A stretch of 64,000 bases of DNA from DASQZT01 sp963728965 (GCA_963728965.1 CAVSMH010000006.1:1922001-1986000); one strand, 5' to 3'. Shown: positions 1-9,554, counted from the stretch's first letter. The notes: generated from the letters alone by a model not told the origin. Made by a program: numbers and translations.

Positions 1-163
1 CGCTCTTGATCAGCCCCAGGGCGCGGATGAAGGCGCGCGGCAGGCGTTTCCCGCTGATCGGAAAATTCTCCACCGCGCGCGCCGTCTGCGCCCCGTACAG
101 AGCTCCATCCGGAACCTGCATCGCCCCCATGGTGTCGCTTTCGAGTCGGAATCCGTCGCCCAT
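1..163 (-). CDS. fumC: Class II fumarate hydratase, N-terminal fragment (runs off the window)
   Basis: The first 54 codons are visible, beginning with ATG at 163 and continuing past base 1. The peptide opens MGDGFRLESDTMGAMQVP and continues with a LYGAQTARAVENFPISG stretch. This is the N-terminal signature of class II (iron-independent) fumarases in the fumarase/aspartase superfamily, which interconvert fumarate and L-malate in the TCA cycle. Aspartate ammonia-lyase shares part of this signature, but the R-x-E-x-DTMG and ENFPISG motifs fit fumarase better. The catalytic SS loop lies outside the window. The gene diverges from the aldolase gene; about 115 bp between them must hold both promoters. 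Confidence 0.85.
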   Translation of the reverse strand, partial: MGDGFRLESDTMGAMQVPDGALYGAQTARAVENFPISGKRLPRAFIRALGLIKS

Positions 164-278
164 ACTTTATTTTCTGCTCTCGGCCGGCGGGCGCCGCGCG
201 CGAGAGGGCGCAAGCGTGCCGGGACTTACGGTTGGGAAACGGCGGCGGCCCGCGTGCCGGTCACGGTACCATGGAAGC

Positions 279-1241
279 GTGCCCGAGCTGACCCTGCGGG
301 GAATGATCCCCGCGCTCGTTACGCCGTTTCGGGATGACGAGCGAATCGATTACGCCGCCTGGCAGGTGATCATCGATACCCTGATCGACGCCGGTCTCGA
401 CGGGCTGTTCGTGGGGGGCTCGCAAGGGGAATTCTGCACGCTGGATTTCGAAGAGCGCCAGGTGTCCATGCGCTTCTGTCTGCAGGCGGCCGCCGGGCGC
501 GTGCCGGTGTACGCCAATGTGGGCAGCATCACGACCGCCGAAACGGTGAGGCTGGCGGACCACGCGGAAGCCATCGGGGTGGACGCGATCGTGATCATCA
601 CGCCCTATTACCTCAAGCCCTCGCAGGACGAGCTGGTGGAGCACTACACCGAAGTGTGCCACTCCGTACGGCTACCGGTGCTGGCCTATAACTTTCCGCA
701 GCACGGCGGAGTGGAAATTCTGCCGGAATCGGTCGCGCGCATCGGCGCGCGGTGCGAAAACCTGGCCGGCATCAAGGACTCCGGCGGCAGCCTGGAGCGG
801 GCCGCGGCCTACCGGACGTGCCTGGCGGAACGCCCCATGGCGGTCTTTGTGGGCCCGGAACAACTCGCCCTGGCGGCCCTCGACGCCGGCTGTGCCGGTT
901 GTGTGGCCGCCTGCGCCAATGTCGCCCCGCGCGTTTTTGTCGAACTCTACCGCGCGTTCCGCGAAGGCCGCAGGGCCGACGCCGAGCGATTGCACACACT
1001 GGTTGCCCGCATGTCGGAGTGGCATGCGTTGCACACATTTCCGAGCCCCGTGAAGGAAGCGATGCGCATGATGGGATTGAGCGCCGGCCCCTGCCGCAAA
1101 CCGATCGGGCCGATGCCCGCGCCGGCGCGCGCAACGCTCTCCGCCGCCGTGGGAAAGCTCGGAGAAGAGGGGTGGTTAGCTCATGCATACGAACCGGCTG
1201 GCGCACGAGAAAAGTCCGTACCTGCTCCAGCACGCTCATAA
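279..1241 (+). CDS. Dihydrodipicolinate synthase (DapA)/N-acetylneuraminate lyase family aldolase
   Basis: A 320-aa class I aldolase of the DHDPS/NAL TIM-barrel family. The Schiff-base lysine is K166 in GIKDSGG and the conserved tyrosine is Y137 in YNFPQHGG. The substrate loop reads GGSQGE at residues 46-51 instead of the GTTGE of true DapA, and the arginine that binds the carboxylate in lysine-pathway enzymes (YNVPxR) is absent. It is therefore more likely a pyruvate-dependent aldolase or lyase of another substrate than genuine dapA. GTG at 279 was chosen as start because it gives a family-length N-terminus; an internal ATG at 303 is an alternative. The 3' end overlaps the next gene by 59 bp, suggesting co-transcription. 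Confidence 0.82.
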   Translation: MPELTLRGMIPALVTPFRDDERIDYAAWQVIIDTLIDAGLDGLFVGGSQGEFCTLDFEERQVSMRFCLQAAAGRVPVYANVGSITTAETVRLADHAEAIGVDAIVIITPYYLKPSQDELVEHYTEVCHSVRLPVLAYNFPQHGGVEILPESVARIGARCENLAGIKDSGGSLERAAAYRTCLAERPMAVFVGPEQLALAALDAGCAGCVAACANVAPRVFVELYRAFREGRRADAERLHTLVARMSEWHALHTFPSPVKEAMRMMGLSAGPCRKPIGPMPAPARATLSAAVGKLGEEGWLAHAYEPAGAREKSVPAPARS

Positions 1242-3291
1242 TCCCGTCGACTGGTTTCCCTGGGGGGAGGAAGCCTTCGAGAAGGCGCGGCGCGAAAACA
1301 AACCGATTTTTCTTTCCATCGGCTACTCCACCTGTCACTGGTGTCACGTCATGGAGCGGGAGTCGTTCGAAAACGAGACCATCGCCGAGCTCATCAACCG
1401 GGAGTACGTCCCCATCAAAGTCGATCGGGAAGAGCGCCCCGATGTGGACCACATCTACATGACGTTCGTGCAGGCCAGCACCGGCGGCGGCGGCTGGCCC
1501 ATGTCGGTGTGGCTCACTCCCGAGCTGCAACCCTTCTACGGCGGCACGTACTTCCCGCCGGAGAACCGTTACGGGAATCCCGGGTTCGATTCGATCCTTA
1601 CGCAGATCGCCTCGGCTTGGCGCAGCAATCAAGATCAAATCGTGGAGTCGGCCGGCGATATCGTGCGGCAGCTCCGCGAGGCGGCGGCCATCCAGCCGGG
1701 GAGCCTGGCCACCATCGACCGCGGCCTTCTGGACAGCGGCTTCTTCGTGTTCCGCCGCACGTTCGACAGCCACAATGGCGGCTTCGGCGGCGCGCCCAAG
1801 TTTCCGCGGCCCTCGGTGTTTCACTTCCTGCAGCGCTACTATGCCCGCACCGGCAACCGCGAAGCCCTCGACATGGTGCTGCTCACGCTCCGCGAAATGG
1901 CGAAAGGCGGGATGAACGATCAGCTCGGCGGCGGATTCCACCGTTACTCGGTGGACGAGCGCTGGTTCGTCCCGCACTTCGAAAAGATGCTCTACGACCA
2001 GGGCCAGCTCGCGGTTTCGTATATCGAGGCGTTCCAGGCCACGGGGGACCCGCAGTACGCCGAGGCGGCGCGCCGCACGCTGGACTACGTACTGCGGGAT
2101 ATGACCGCTCCGGAAGGGGGTTTCTATTCGGCCGAAGACGCCGACAGCGTGATCGACCCGGAGGAACCCTCGATCAAGGGCGAAGGCGCATACTACATCT
2201 GGTCGGAAGAAGAGGTTCGGCGCACGGTTCCGGGGCCCGAAGGGGACTGGTTCTGCTACCGCTTTGGCGTGGCTGAGAGCGGCAATGTGGCCAACGATCC
2301 GCACCAGGAATTCACCGGCCGCAACATTCTGTACCAGGCCATGACGCTGGAGGAGACGGCGCGGCAGTTCGATCGGACGGTGGAAGAGGTTGCTTCCGGC
2401 CTGGCGCGGGCCTCGGCGGCCCTGCTGGAGGAACGTTCGCGACGGGTGCGCCCCCACCTTGACGACAAGATTCTGACCGCCTGGAACGGCCTGATGATCT
2501 CGAGCTTTGCGCTGGGCGGGGCGGTGTTCGGGGAGCCGCGCTACCGGGAGGCGGCCCGGCGGGCGGCGGAGTTCCTGGCCGCGCGCATGTACGACCCTTC
2601 CACGGGGTTGCTGCTGCGGCGCTATCGCGGCGGCGAGGCAGCCATTCCCGGTTTTCTCGAGGACTATGCCGGGTTGGCCGAGGCCCTGCTCGATCTGTAC
2701 GAAGCCCAGTTCGATATCCGGCACCTGGAGTTGGCCGTCAAGCTCACCGAAAAGCAGCTCGCCCTGTTTGAAGACCGGGAGCGCGGCGGCTTCTTCAGCA
2801 CCGCCGGCGATGCTTCGCTGGTGCTGCGCGCCCGCGAGGAGTACGACGGCGCCGAACCGTGCGGCAACTCGCTGGCCCTGCTGAACCTGTTGCGACTATC
2901 GCAAATCACCGGCCGCGCCGATTTCCGCGAGGCGGCCGAGCGGACCCTGGCCGCTTTCGCGCCGCGACTGTCGGGGGCCCCGGTGTCCCTGCCGCGGATG
3001 CTGTCGGCGTGCGAGTTTCTGCTCGGGGACCCGCGCCAGATCGTCCTCAGCGGGGATCGAAACGCCGCCGATACGGCGGCGCTGCTGCGCACGTTCTACT
3101 CACGGTTTGTGCCGAATCGCGTGGTGCTGCTGGTCGATTCCCCTGCGGTCCGCGAAAAGCTGGCCAAGGGCATCCCCGCCATCGCTTCCATGCTGCCCGA
3201 GAATGGCCGCGCCGCCGCCTGGGTTTGCCGGAATTTCACGTGCCAATTACCCGTGTCGGAAACGGAGAAGTTCGCCGAATTGCTACAATAA
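1183..3291 (+). CDS. DUF255 thioredoxin-domain protein (YyaL/SSP411 family)
   Basis: A 702-aa protein opening MHTNRLAHEKSPYLLQHA and carrying the hallmark STCHWCHVM motif (C51, C54). That is the redox CxxC of the N-terminal thioredoxin-like DUF255 domain. The rest of the chain is an (alpha/alpha)6-barrel of the six-hairpin-glycosidase type, with GGFGGAPKFPRP and HFEKMLYDQ blocks typical of the family. The biochemical role of YyaL/SSP411 proteins is not firmly known; family context suggests thiol-redox or sugar-related chemistry in the cytoplasm. No signal peptide is seen. The length is normal for the family. It overlaps the aldolase gene upstream and precedes thiol peroxidase by about 135 bp. 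Confidence 0.9.
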   Translation: MHTNRLAHEKSPYLLQHAHNPVDWFPWGEEAFEKARRENKPIFLSIGYSTCHWCHVMERESFENETIAELINREYVPIKVDREERPDVDHIYMTFVQASTGGGGWPMSVWLTPELQPFYGGTYFPPENRYGNPGFDSILTQIASAWRSNQDQIVESAGDIVRQLREAAAIQPGSLATIDRGLLDSGFFVFRRTFDSHNGGFGGAPKFPRPSVFHFLQRYYARTGNREALDMVLLTLREMAKGGMNDQLGGGFHRYSVDERWFVPHFEKMLYDQGQLAVSYIEAFQATGDPQYAEAARRTLDYVLRDMTAPEGGFYSAEDADSVIDPEEPSIKGEGAYYIWSEEEVRRTVPGPEGDWFCYRFGVAESGNVANDPHQEFTGRNILYQAMTLEETARQFDRTVEEVASGLARASAALLEERSRRVRPHLDDKILTAWNGLMISSFALGGAVFGEPRYREAARRAAEFLAARMYDPSTGLLLRRYRGGEAAIPGFLEDYAGLAEALLDLYEAQFDIRHLELAVKLTEKQLALFEDRERGGFFSTAGDASLVLRAREEYDGAEPCGNSLALLNLLRLSQITGRADFREAAERTLAAFAPRLSGAPVSLPRMLSACEFLLGDPRQIVLSGDRNAADTAALLRTFYSRFVPNRVVLLVDSPAVREKLAKGIPAIASMLPENGRAAAWVCRNFTCQLPVSETEKFAELLQ

Positions 3292-3332
3292 CGATTCACC
3301 CAAACAAAACAAAACTGGAGGATCGCAAACGT

Positions 3333-3386
3333 ATGGCGTGGCGTCGCTGTCCCAAGCTCTGTACCGGGGCCGCACGGACAGCGTAG
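3333..3386 (+). CDS. Possible 17-codon small ORF with a C-x3-C motif upstream of tpx
   Basis: ATG at 3333 follows a GGAGG at 3317-3321 (11-base spacer) and opens a 17-codon frame, MAWRRCPKLCTGAARTA, that stops at 3384-3386. A second Shine-Dalgarno at 3418-3422 then serves tpx. The peptide holds two cysteines and lies just ahead of a thiol peroxidase gene, so a redox leader peptide is imaginable. This is speculation, because very short frames with an SD occur by chance in GC-rich DNA. Conservation across relatives would decide. Confidence 0.2.
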   Translation: MAWRRCPKLCTGAARTA

Positions 3387-3426
3387 CCGGTTGCCGTGCT
3401 ATGCGAGACTCGAAACTGGAGGAGTA

Positions 3427-3948
3427 ATGGAACGACCAGGAGCAACCACCATGAGAGGCAATCCTCTCACCTTGATCGGACCGGAGCTGAAGGTGGGAGA
3501 CATGGCTCCCGACTTCACCGCCGTGGATGGCAGCTTGAAGGATGTCAGCCTGCGCGAGACCGGCAACAAGGTGCGCATTATCAGCGTCGTGCCCTCGCTC
3601 GACACGCCGGTTTGCGATGCCCAGACCAAGCGCTTCAGCGAGGAGATGGGCAAGCTCTCGGGGGTCGATGTCATCACTGTCAGCATGGATCTCCCCTTTG
3701 CCCAGAAGCGCTGGTGCGGCGCCTTCGGAGTGGACAAGGTCAAGATGCTCTCCGACCACAAGAGCGCTTCTTTCGGAGAGCACTACGGCACGTTGATCAA
3801 AGAGTTGCGGATCGAAAGCCGGGCCATTTTCGTGCTCGATCCGCAGAACCGGATCCGGCACGTGGAATACGTGAAGGAAGTCGCCGATCATCCCGATTAC
3901 GAAGCGGCGCTGTCGGCCGCCCGAAACGCGGGAGCGGCCACGGCGTAA
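3427..3948 (+). CDS. tpx: Thiol peroxidase (atypical 2-Cys peroxiredoxin)
   Basis: A 173-aa peroxiredoxin that reduces hydroperoxides with electrons from thioredoxin. The peroxidatic cysteine is C63 in PSLDTPVCDAQTKRF and the resolving cysteine is C97 in KRWCGAFGV, the spacing expected of bacterial Tpx. The RGNPLTLIGPELKVGD opening matches the family's N-terminal hairpin. ATG 3427 is preceded by a GGAGG (3418-3422), so it is preferred over the in-frame upstream codon at 3391. The protein is cytoplasmic (no signal peptide). The MurJ-like gene starts 4 bp after the stop, so both are probably on one transcript. The neighbouring thioredoxin-domain gene suggests a thiol-redox theme. Confidence 0.95.
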   Translation: MERPGATTMRGNPLTLIGPELKVGDMAPDFTAVDGSLKDVSLRETGNKVRIISVVPSLDTPVCDAQTKRFSEEMGKLSGVDVITVSMDLPFAQKRWCGAFGVDKVKMLSDHKSASFGEHYGTLIKELRIESRAIFVLDPQNRIRHVEYVKEVADHPDYEAALSAARNAGAATA

Positions 3949-3952
3949 CCGT

Positions 3953-5305
3953 GTGAAGTTGTTGGAGGCCATTCGCGACCAAAGGGCAGCCACCGGCGGT
4001 CTCACCCGCGTGGTGGAAAGTCCCCTGGTGCGTGGTGGCCTCACCCTGGTGGCGGGGGTGCTGACCGGCAATCTCCTGGGCTTCGGCCGGGTGGCCCTGA
4101 CCGCGTACTTTCTGGGCACCCACAGCCGTGCCGATTCCCTGGCGGTGGCCATCGGTCCCATCGATACCCTGAATTCGATCCTTATCAACTCGCTGGTGTT
4201 CGCGTTCGTTCCCATGCTGGCGGCGGCCAAGGGCGGCCAGCGGACGGCGCTGTTCCGGGAGCTCAGGCGATGGTATCTGTGGGTGTCGTCGGCGATCACG
4301 GTGGTGGTGTTTCTGAGCGCGCCGGCGCTGATGCGGGTCCTGGCGCCGGGCCTCGATCCGTTGTATTTCGACACGTCGGTCGCGGTGCTGCGGATCCTGG
4401 CGTTTTCCAGCATGGCCGCCGGTGTGGGCGCCGTCCACTGCGGGCTGCTGTACACGCAGCGCCGCTTCGCGCCCACGGCGTTCTACCAGGCCGCGCTCAA
4501 CCTCTTCACCATTGCGGGAGCGCTGTGTCTTTGGAAGTGGCTCGGCGTTTTCGCTTTTGCGGTGGGCTACACGGCGGGCGCGTGGGCCCAACTGGGAATC
4601 GTGTATTTCGCCGCGCGGTCGGAGATCGAGCCGACGGAAAACGCGGAAGCCCGGCTCCAGTGGACGGATATCCTGGGCCGCCCCATGTTCTTCATCATCT
4701 ATGCCGCCGGGCTGGGGCTGAACATCACCTTCACGCGCGCCTATGCCACCCATGCGGGGCCGGGGATGGCTGCCGCGCTCGACTACTGCATGCGCGGCGT
4801 CGGCGTGCCCCTGGCCATCCTGGTCACGCCGATTTCGAACTCGCTCCTTCCCGAGATCGCCCGGCTGCGCAGCCTCTTCCGCATGCGGGAAGCGTTTCGC
4901 CTGATCGACCGCACCATCGCGCTGGCCGCCCTGGCGGCGGTGGCGGGCTGCGCCTTCGCGATCGTGTTCCGCCACCCGGCCATCGAGCTGTTCTTCGAGC
5001 GCGGCAGCTTCACCGCCGAGTCCACCAACCTGGTTTCGGCGGTGTTTCTGGGGCTTGGGCCCAGCCTGATCGGCTGGAGCCTGATCGAAATCGGCTCGCG
5101 GTCGCTGTTCGCGCTCGACCGGCCGTGGCCCCCGGTGATCGCCGCCGTGATCCCGGTGGTATTCAACCTGTGCTTGACCCTGCGTCTCCAATCGGTTCGT
5201 CCCGAACTCCTCGGTGTCGGCTCTTCGGTGGGGCTGCTGGCCGGCTTCGCGGTGTTGTTCGCGGCCATGCGCTGGCATCGCGTTCGCTGGATGAAACAGA
5301 GTTGA
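3953..5305 (+). CDS. MurJ/MviN-like lipid II flippase (MOP superfamily)
   Basis: A 450-aa polytopic inner-membrane protein with around 12 hydrophobic segments. The FFERGSFTAEST motif near residue 350 matches the lFerGxFt signature of MurJ/MviN flippases, which move lipid II across the cytoplasmic membrane. It is shorter than typical MurJ (about 500-520 aa, 14 TM), and the N-terminus starts with an atypical soluble stretch of about 20 residues. It may be a second MurJ paralogue or an exopolysaccharide-related flippase. GTG 3953 is used as start, 4 bp after the tpx stop, implying translational coupling. Confidence 0.75.
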   Translation: MKLLEAIRDQRAATGGLTRVVESPLVRGGLTLVAGVLTGNLLGFGRVALTAYFLGTHSRADSLAVAIGPIDTLNSILINSLVFAFVPMLAAAKGGQRTALFRELRRWYLWVSSAITVVVFLSAPALMRVLAPGLDPLYFDTSVAVLRILAFSSMAAGVGAVHCGLLYTQRRFAPTAFYQAALNLFTIAGALCLWKWLGVFAFAVGYTAGAWAQLGIVYFAARSEIEPTENAEARLQWTDILGRPMFFIIYAAGLGLNITFTRAYATHAGPGMAAALDYCMRGVGVPLAILVTPISNSLLPEIARLRSLFRMREAFRLIDRTIALAALAAVAGCAFAIVFRHPAIELFFERGSFTAESTNLVSAVFLGLGPSLIGWSLIEIGSRSLFALDRPWPPVIAAVIPVVFNLCLTLRLQSVRPELLGVGSSVGLLAGFAVLFAAMRWHRVRWMKQS

Positions 5306-5482
5306 CGTCAGGTTTTTCCGTACCAGTTACACCCTGTCCACCCGTCGTCCCGGAACGAGTAACCAGCCTCGGAAGGCGAGCCGCCGGGCCGGTCCGGCTG
5401 AAGTAACTTCCCGCGTCTCAACCTACTACGCCGCCGGCCATTCTTACCGGACGGGCGGAGATACGCGGCGCGAAAACTGTCA
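5306..5482. other. Intergenic region between the flippase gene and the first Oar-like receptor
   Basis: No supported gene, RNA or repeat was recognised here. The stretch is GC-rich and holds several short imperfect hairpins without a T-tract. A clear sigma-70 promoter for the downstream receptor follows at 5483-5511. A 71-codon minus-strand frame in this region has no recognisable features and is not called. Confidence 0.5.
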
Positions 5483-5511
5483 TTGCAATGCACGGCCGTG
5501 AAAGGTATAAT
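5483..5511 (+). promoter_or_regulatory. Sigma-70 promoter of the first Oar-like receptor gene
   Basis: TTGCAA at 5483-5488, a 17-base spacer, and a perfect TATAAT at 5506-5511. The transcript would start near 5518, leaving a leader of about 75 nt before ATG 5592. The -10 match, -35 match and spacing make this one of the two best promoters in the window. Confidence 0.75.
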
Positions 5512-5591
5512 TTCGAACCACACGGTCCGATTGCCCTGTGGGAATTGGAAACGAGGCTAGTGGAGATTTCCGGAGAAACGGGAGGTCAATC

Positions 5592-8500
5592 ATGGCGGCT
5601 CGGCGCGCGACGTTTGTACTCTTGACATGGATTACTCTGTGCGGCTGTATCTACGGCCAGTCGACAACGGGGACGTTGCTGGGAATTGTGGTGGATCCCG
5701 GCGATGCGGCGGTTCCGGGGGCCCAGGTAGAGTTGAAGAACACGGCCACCGGGGTGGTCACCAGGACCCAGACGGGGACCGAAGGTATCTTCCGGTTCAA
5801 CAGCCTGGTTCCGGCAACCTACATACTTACCATCAAAGCGGCGGCGGGCTTTCGGACTTACACGCAGTCGGACATTGCCGTTACGGCCAGCGAGGTCCGC
5901 GACTTGGGGAAGATCGCGATGGCGCTGGGCACCTTGACGGAGCAGGTGTCGGTAACGGCGGCGACCACGCCCATCCAGACGGCCTCGGGGGAAAATTCCA
6001 AGCTGATCGACAAAGACCAGTTTGCCAATATTACATTGAAGGGCCGGGATATGTTTGGCATCATGGTGACGCTGCCCGGGGTGAATCTTACGCAGCGTGA
6101 CACCACCAGTGAGAACACGGTCGGGTCGGTCCGCATCAACGGGGCGCCGTACGCCAGCGCGAACTTCACGGTGGACGGAGTGACCAACCTGGACACCGGC
6201 TCCAACGGGACTTCGCACTTCGAACCGAATATGGATTCGATCGCCGAGATGCGGGTGCTGACCAGTAACTACCAGGCCGAGTACGGGCGTAATTCGGGCG
6301 GCGTAATCAGCGTGGTGACCAAGAGCGGAAGCACGGAGTTCCACGGCAGTGCCTGGGCCAATAAACGGCACGAGATGTTCAATGCCAAGAGTTTCTTCCA
6401 GAACTACAACGGCCAGCAGAAGAGCTTGTACCGGTTCTTCGTGTGGGGCTACTCGGTAGGCGGCCCGGTGTACATACCGAAGGTATTCAACACCCAGAAA
6501 AGGAAGCTGTTTTTCTTCTTCTCCCAGGAGTACACCAAGCAGAAGCCGGGCACCCAGTTCGGTTACTACAATATGCCGACGGTGGCGCAGCGGGCGGGCG
6601 ATTTCTCCGGCTACACCGATGACAATGGAGTACCCTATCCCATTTACGATCCGACCACCGGAAACCCGGTCCCGAACAACAACATTGCCAGCCTGGCGAA
6701 CCTGAATCCCGCCGCCGCGAAGGCGGGCCAGGCGATCCTGAACGCGTTGCCGCTGCCCAACATTTGCGGGCACTCCGGAGTCGATGCCTCGAACTGCATC
6801 CAGGATGGGCAGTACGCCTCACAACGGTATGCACGGAACTATTACTGGAGCTTTAACGAGACGCATCCCCGGCGCAACGACACGCTCCGGGTAGACTACA
6901 ACATCACTTCGAAGCTGAACACCTGGGTGCGGTATATCAATGACTACGACCTGGATACCGCCGCGCCTACGTCCAGTACTTTCGCGCTGAAGAACTCCGC
7001 GGGCCAATTTAGTCCCTTTGCCTTCGACCATCCCAACCCCGGACACGGTTACGCGGTCGGGATCACTTACACCATCAACTCAACCATGGTCAACGAGTTC
7101 ACCTTCGGCAAGAGCTACAACACGTGGGACTATTATGCGCACGACCAGTCGCAGCTCGACCGTCTGACCATGGCCAACCCGCCTTCCTTCCTGGATTTCG
7201 CAAACGATCCCAAATTCAAGGCCGACCAGAACAAGAAGCGGCCGGGTCTCGCGGCGGGGAGCCAGAACTTTCAGATGGGAATCCCGAATCTGGCCTTTGG
7301 GGGCGGGCAGGAGTCGAATGAGGCCAGTTTCAGCGATCCGTGCAGCGGCCAGTGTCCGTATACCAACTGGAACGATATCTACAGCTTCAACGACAATCTC
7401 AGCAAAGTATGGGGAGCGCACAACCTGAAAACGGGGATCTATATCGAGCGGACCGGCAAAGTGGAGCAGAACCAGGCCACCGGGGCGGGGTCGTACCTGG
7501 GGGCGTACAGTTTCGCCAGCGCCACCGCCATGCCGAACAACACCCAGGACGGGTATGCCAACGCCTTTCTCGGTCAGTTCAACAACTACACCGAAGGCGG
7601 GCGTATCGTCGGCGACTACTGGTACACGGACATTGAAGCGTTCGTGCAGGACAACTGGCGCGTGAACCGGCGGCTGACGCTGGATGTGGGCGTCCGTTTC
7701 TACCATCAGCCGCCCGCGGTGAATTACGACCATACCACCACGGATTGGGTTCGTTCCTCGTACAATCCGGCCCAGGCGATGCGGCTCTACCTGCCGGGCT
7801 GCACGGTTTCGACGGCCACCCGGGCTTGCCCGACGGCCAACCAGGTCGCGGTGGATCCGGTGACCGGGTACACCACCTTTTTCTCGCTCCAGGGCACGTT
7901 CGTGCCGGCTTCGGTGGGCGGCTATTCCGCCACGCCGACGCCGTTTCCCGGGATGGAACGGGCGACTGGAACTAATGCCAATCTCCCCATGACGCTGTGG
8001 ACTTTCCCGAGTGTGATCCCGGCGTTCCGTTTCGGCCTCGCCTGGGACGTATTCGGCAACGGGAAGACGGCCATCCGCACCGGATTCGGGCAGTTTTTCA
8101 ACCTGGGTTCGACGCAGATCAGCCAGAACTCCTCGGGCAATCCGCCCGACACGTATAACCGGGCGGTGTACTACTCCAGCATGGACCGGATACCGGGGCT
8201 GGGGAACAGCGCCGGGATCACGCCCATCGCGCCGGACGGCACGGTCGGGTCGCAGAAGGTGCAGGGGACGTACAACGGAAGCTTCATGATCCAGCAGAAG
8301 CTGGGGTTTGGAACGGTACTCGAAGCGGCCTACGTTTTCAATCTGACCAAACACAAGCCGGTGGGGCACCTGCTCAACGCGGTGCCGATGTTTTCGCAGT
8401 ACGACCCCGCCAACTACAACCCCAATGTGGCGTACCTGCCCCCGAACGTCAACGGAAAGACGCTGAACGACAATTACTTCCGGCCGCTCGCTGGGCTAGG

Positions 8501-9440
8501 CAACCTGCGCTCGGTGGATTTCGCGGGGAGCAGCAATTACAACTCGCTGCAAGTCACGCTGCGCCGCAATATGACGCAGCACCTGTCGTATGGCCTGGCG
8601 TACACCTGGTCGAAGAGCATGAGCGCCTTCGGCACGGCCGAGACGGTGAACGCCAGCCCCTACTTCCCGGATAAACTCCGCAACTACGGGCCGTTCTACC
8701 AGCCCACGCCGCACGTCGTGGTCGTCAACTACATTTATGAAGTGCCGAACCTCGGGCAGAAGTGGAACCTCAGGCCGATGGGGTGGGTCACGGACCACTG
8801 GACGGTCTCGGGAATTACGCAATGGCGGAGCGACATCCGGGTGGCGGTGCCCGGGATTTCCTTCTCCGGGACCACCTCTTCCAACCCGCAGATGAACTGG
8901 ACCGGCAGCTACTCGAGCGGGACCGAAGCAGCCCGGATGATGGTGGTGGGCAACCCGCAGCTTCCTGCGGGGCAGGTGTCGTTCGCCGGCAATACTCCGC
9001 TGGTACAGGCCCCGGGCGCGAATGGAAACGGCACGCCGGGCAACCAGCTCCTCAACGAGAGTGTGTTCGTGATTCCGTTCCCGTGCAGCTGGACGCCAGG
9101 GCCGACTCCGCAGCAGGGCATCGGACAATCGATGGCCTGTTTCGGCAACGCCGGACCGGGGAGTCTCATTCCGCTGCCGGGCACGCGGATGTTCAACTGG
9201 GACATGACGTTCGGCAAGGCGTTTCCCTTGGGGCGCGAGGCGAAGCGGCAGTTGCTGTTCCGGGCGGAGATGTACAACATCTTCAATCACACCCAGTTCA
9301 CCAATGCCAACATTGCCCCGCAGTACTCGTGGCCCAACTGGCAGAAGGGCATCCTGGTGCAGACCAACGCCAACCTGGGGCGGTACACGGCGGCGGCGAA
9401 CCCGCGGCAGATGTCGATGTCGCTGCGGGTTCAGTTTTAG
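5592..9440 (+). CDS. Oar-like TonB-dependent outer-membrane receptor with carboxypeptidase regulatory-like domain
   Basis: A 1282-aa outer-membrane protein. Residues 1-23 form a signal peptide ending in GCIYGQ. Next come a carboxypeptidase regulatory-like beta-sandwich (about 26-110), a TonB plug-like region (DGVTNLDTGSNG, then AEYGRNSGGVISVVTKSG) and a long beta-barrel ending in the terminal aromatic SMSLRVQF, as expected for BAM-inserted barrels. The family (Oar/SusC-like) is greatly expanded in Acidobacteria, and the ligand is usually unknown. ATG 5592 follows a GGGAGG Shine-Dalgarno at 5579-5584; the in-frame GTG at 5538 lacks one and would bury the signal peptide. The gene stands alone behind its own promoter. 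A related receptor lies at 34 kb. Confidence 0.92.
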   Translation: MAARRATFVLLTWITLCGCIYGQSTTGTLLGIVVDPGDAAVPGAQVELKNTATGVVTRTQTGTEGIFRFNSLVPATYILTIKAAAGFRTYTQSDIAVTASEVRDLGKIAMALGTLTEQVSVTAATTPIQTASGENSKLIDKDQFANITLKGRDMFGIMVTLPGVNLTQRDTTSENTVGSVRINGAPYASANFTVDGVTNLDTGSNGTSHFEPNMDSIAEMRVLTSNYQAEYGRNSGGVISVVTKSGSTEFHGSAWANKRHEMFNAKSFFQNYNGQQKSLYRFFVWGYSVGGPVYIPKVFNTQKRKLFFFFSQEYTKQKPGTQFGYYNMPTVAQRAGDFSGYTDDNGVPYPIYDPTTGNPVPNNNIASLANLNPAAAKAGQAILNALPLPNICGHSGVDASNCIQDGQYASQRYARNYYWSFNETHPRRNDTLRVDYNITSKLNTWVRYINDYDLDTAAPTSSTFALKNSAGQFSPFAFDHPNPGHGYAVGITYTINSTMVNEFTFGKSYNTWDYYAHDQSQLDRLTMANPPSFLDFANDPKFKADQNKKRPGLAAGSQNFQMGIPNLAFGGGQESNEASFSDPCSGQCPYTNWNDIYSFNDNLSKVWGAHNLKTGIYIERTGKVEQNQATGAGSYLGAYSFASATAMPNNTQDGYANAFLGQFNNYTEGGRIVGDYWYTDIEAFVQDNWRVNRRLTLDVGVRFYHQPPAVNYDHTTTDWVRSSYNPAQAMRLYLPGCTVSTATRACPTANQVAVDPVTGYTTFFSLQGTFVPASVGGYSATPTPFPGMERATGTNANLPMTLWTFPSVIPAFRFGLAWDVFGNGKTAIRTGFGQFFNLGSTQISQNSSGNPPDTYNRAVYYSSMDRIPGLGNSAGITPIAPDGTVGSQKVQGTYNGSFMIQQKLGFGTVLEAAYVFNLTKHKPVGHLLNAVPMFSQYDPANYNPNVAYLPPNVNGKTLNDNYFRPLAGLGNLRSVDFAGSSNYNSLQVTLRRNMTQHLSYGLAYTWSKSMSAFGTAETVNASPYFPDKLRNYGPFYQPTPHVVVVNYIYEVPNLGQKWNLRPMGWVTDHWTVSGITQWRSDIRVAVPGISFSGTTSSNPQMNWTGSYSSGTEAARMMVVGNPQLPAGQVSFAGNTPLVQAPGANGNGTPGNQLLNESVFVIPFPCSWTPGPTPQQGIGQSMACFGNAGPGSLIPLPGTRMFNWDMTFGKAFPLGREAKRQLLFRAEMYNIFNHTQFTNANIAPQYSWPNWQKGILVQTNANLGRYTAAANPRQMSMSLRVQF

Positions 9441-9554
9441 GCAAGCAATCCGGGGCTGCCGCGCCGGGATTCCGGATCCGCGCGGCGGCCTGGCCGGATA
9501 CCGGCGCGACTCTCGGGCGGCAGCGTCATGATCGCGTTGGCGGCGCGCCGGGCG

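Noticed and set aside
5308..5523. A 71-codon minus-strand frame upstream of the first receptor
   Set aside because: It covers the receptor's promoter, has no Shine-Dalgarno or family resemblance.
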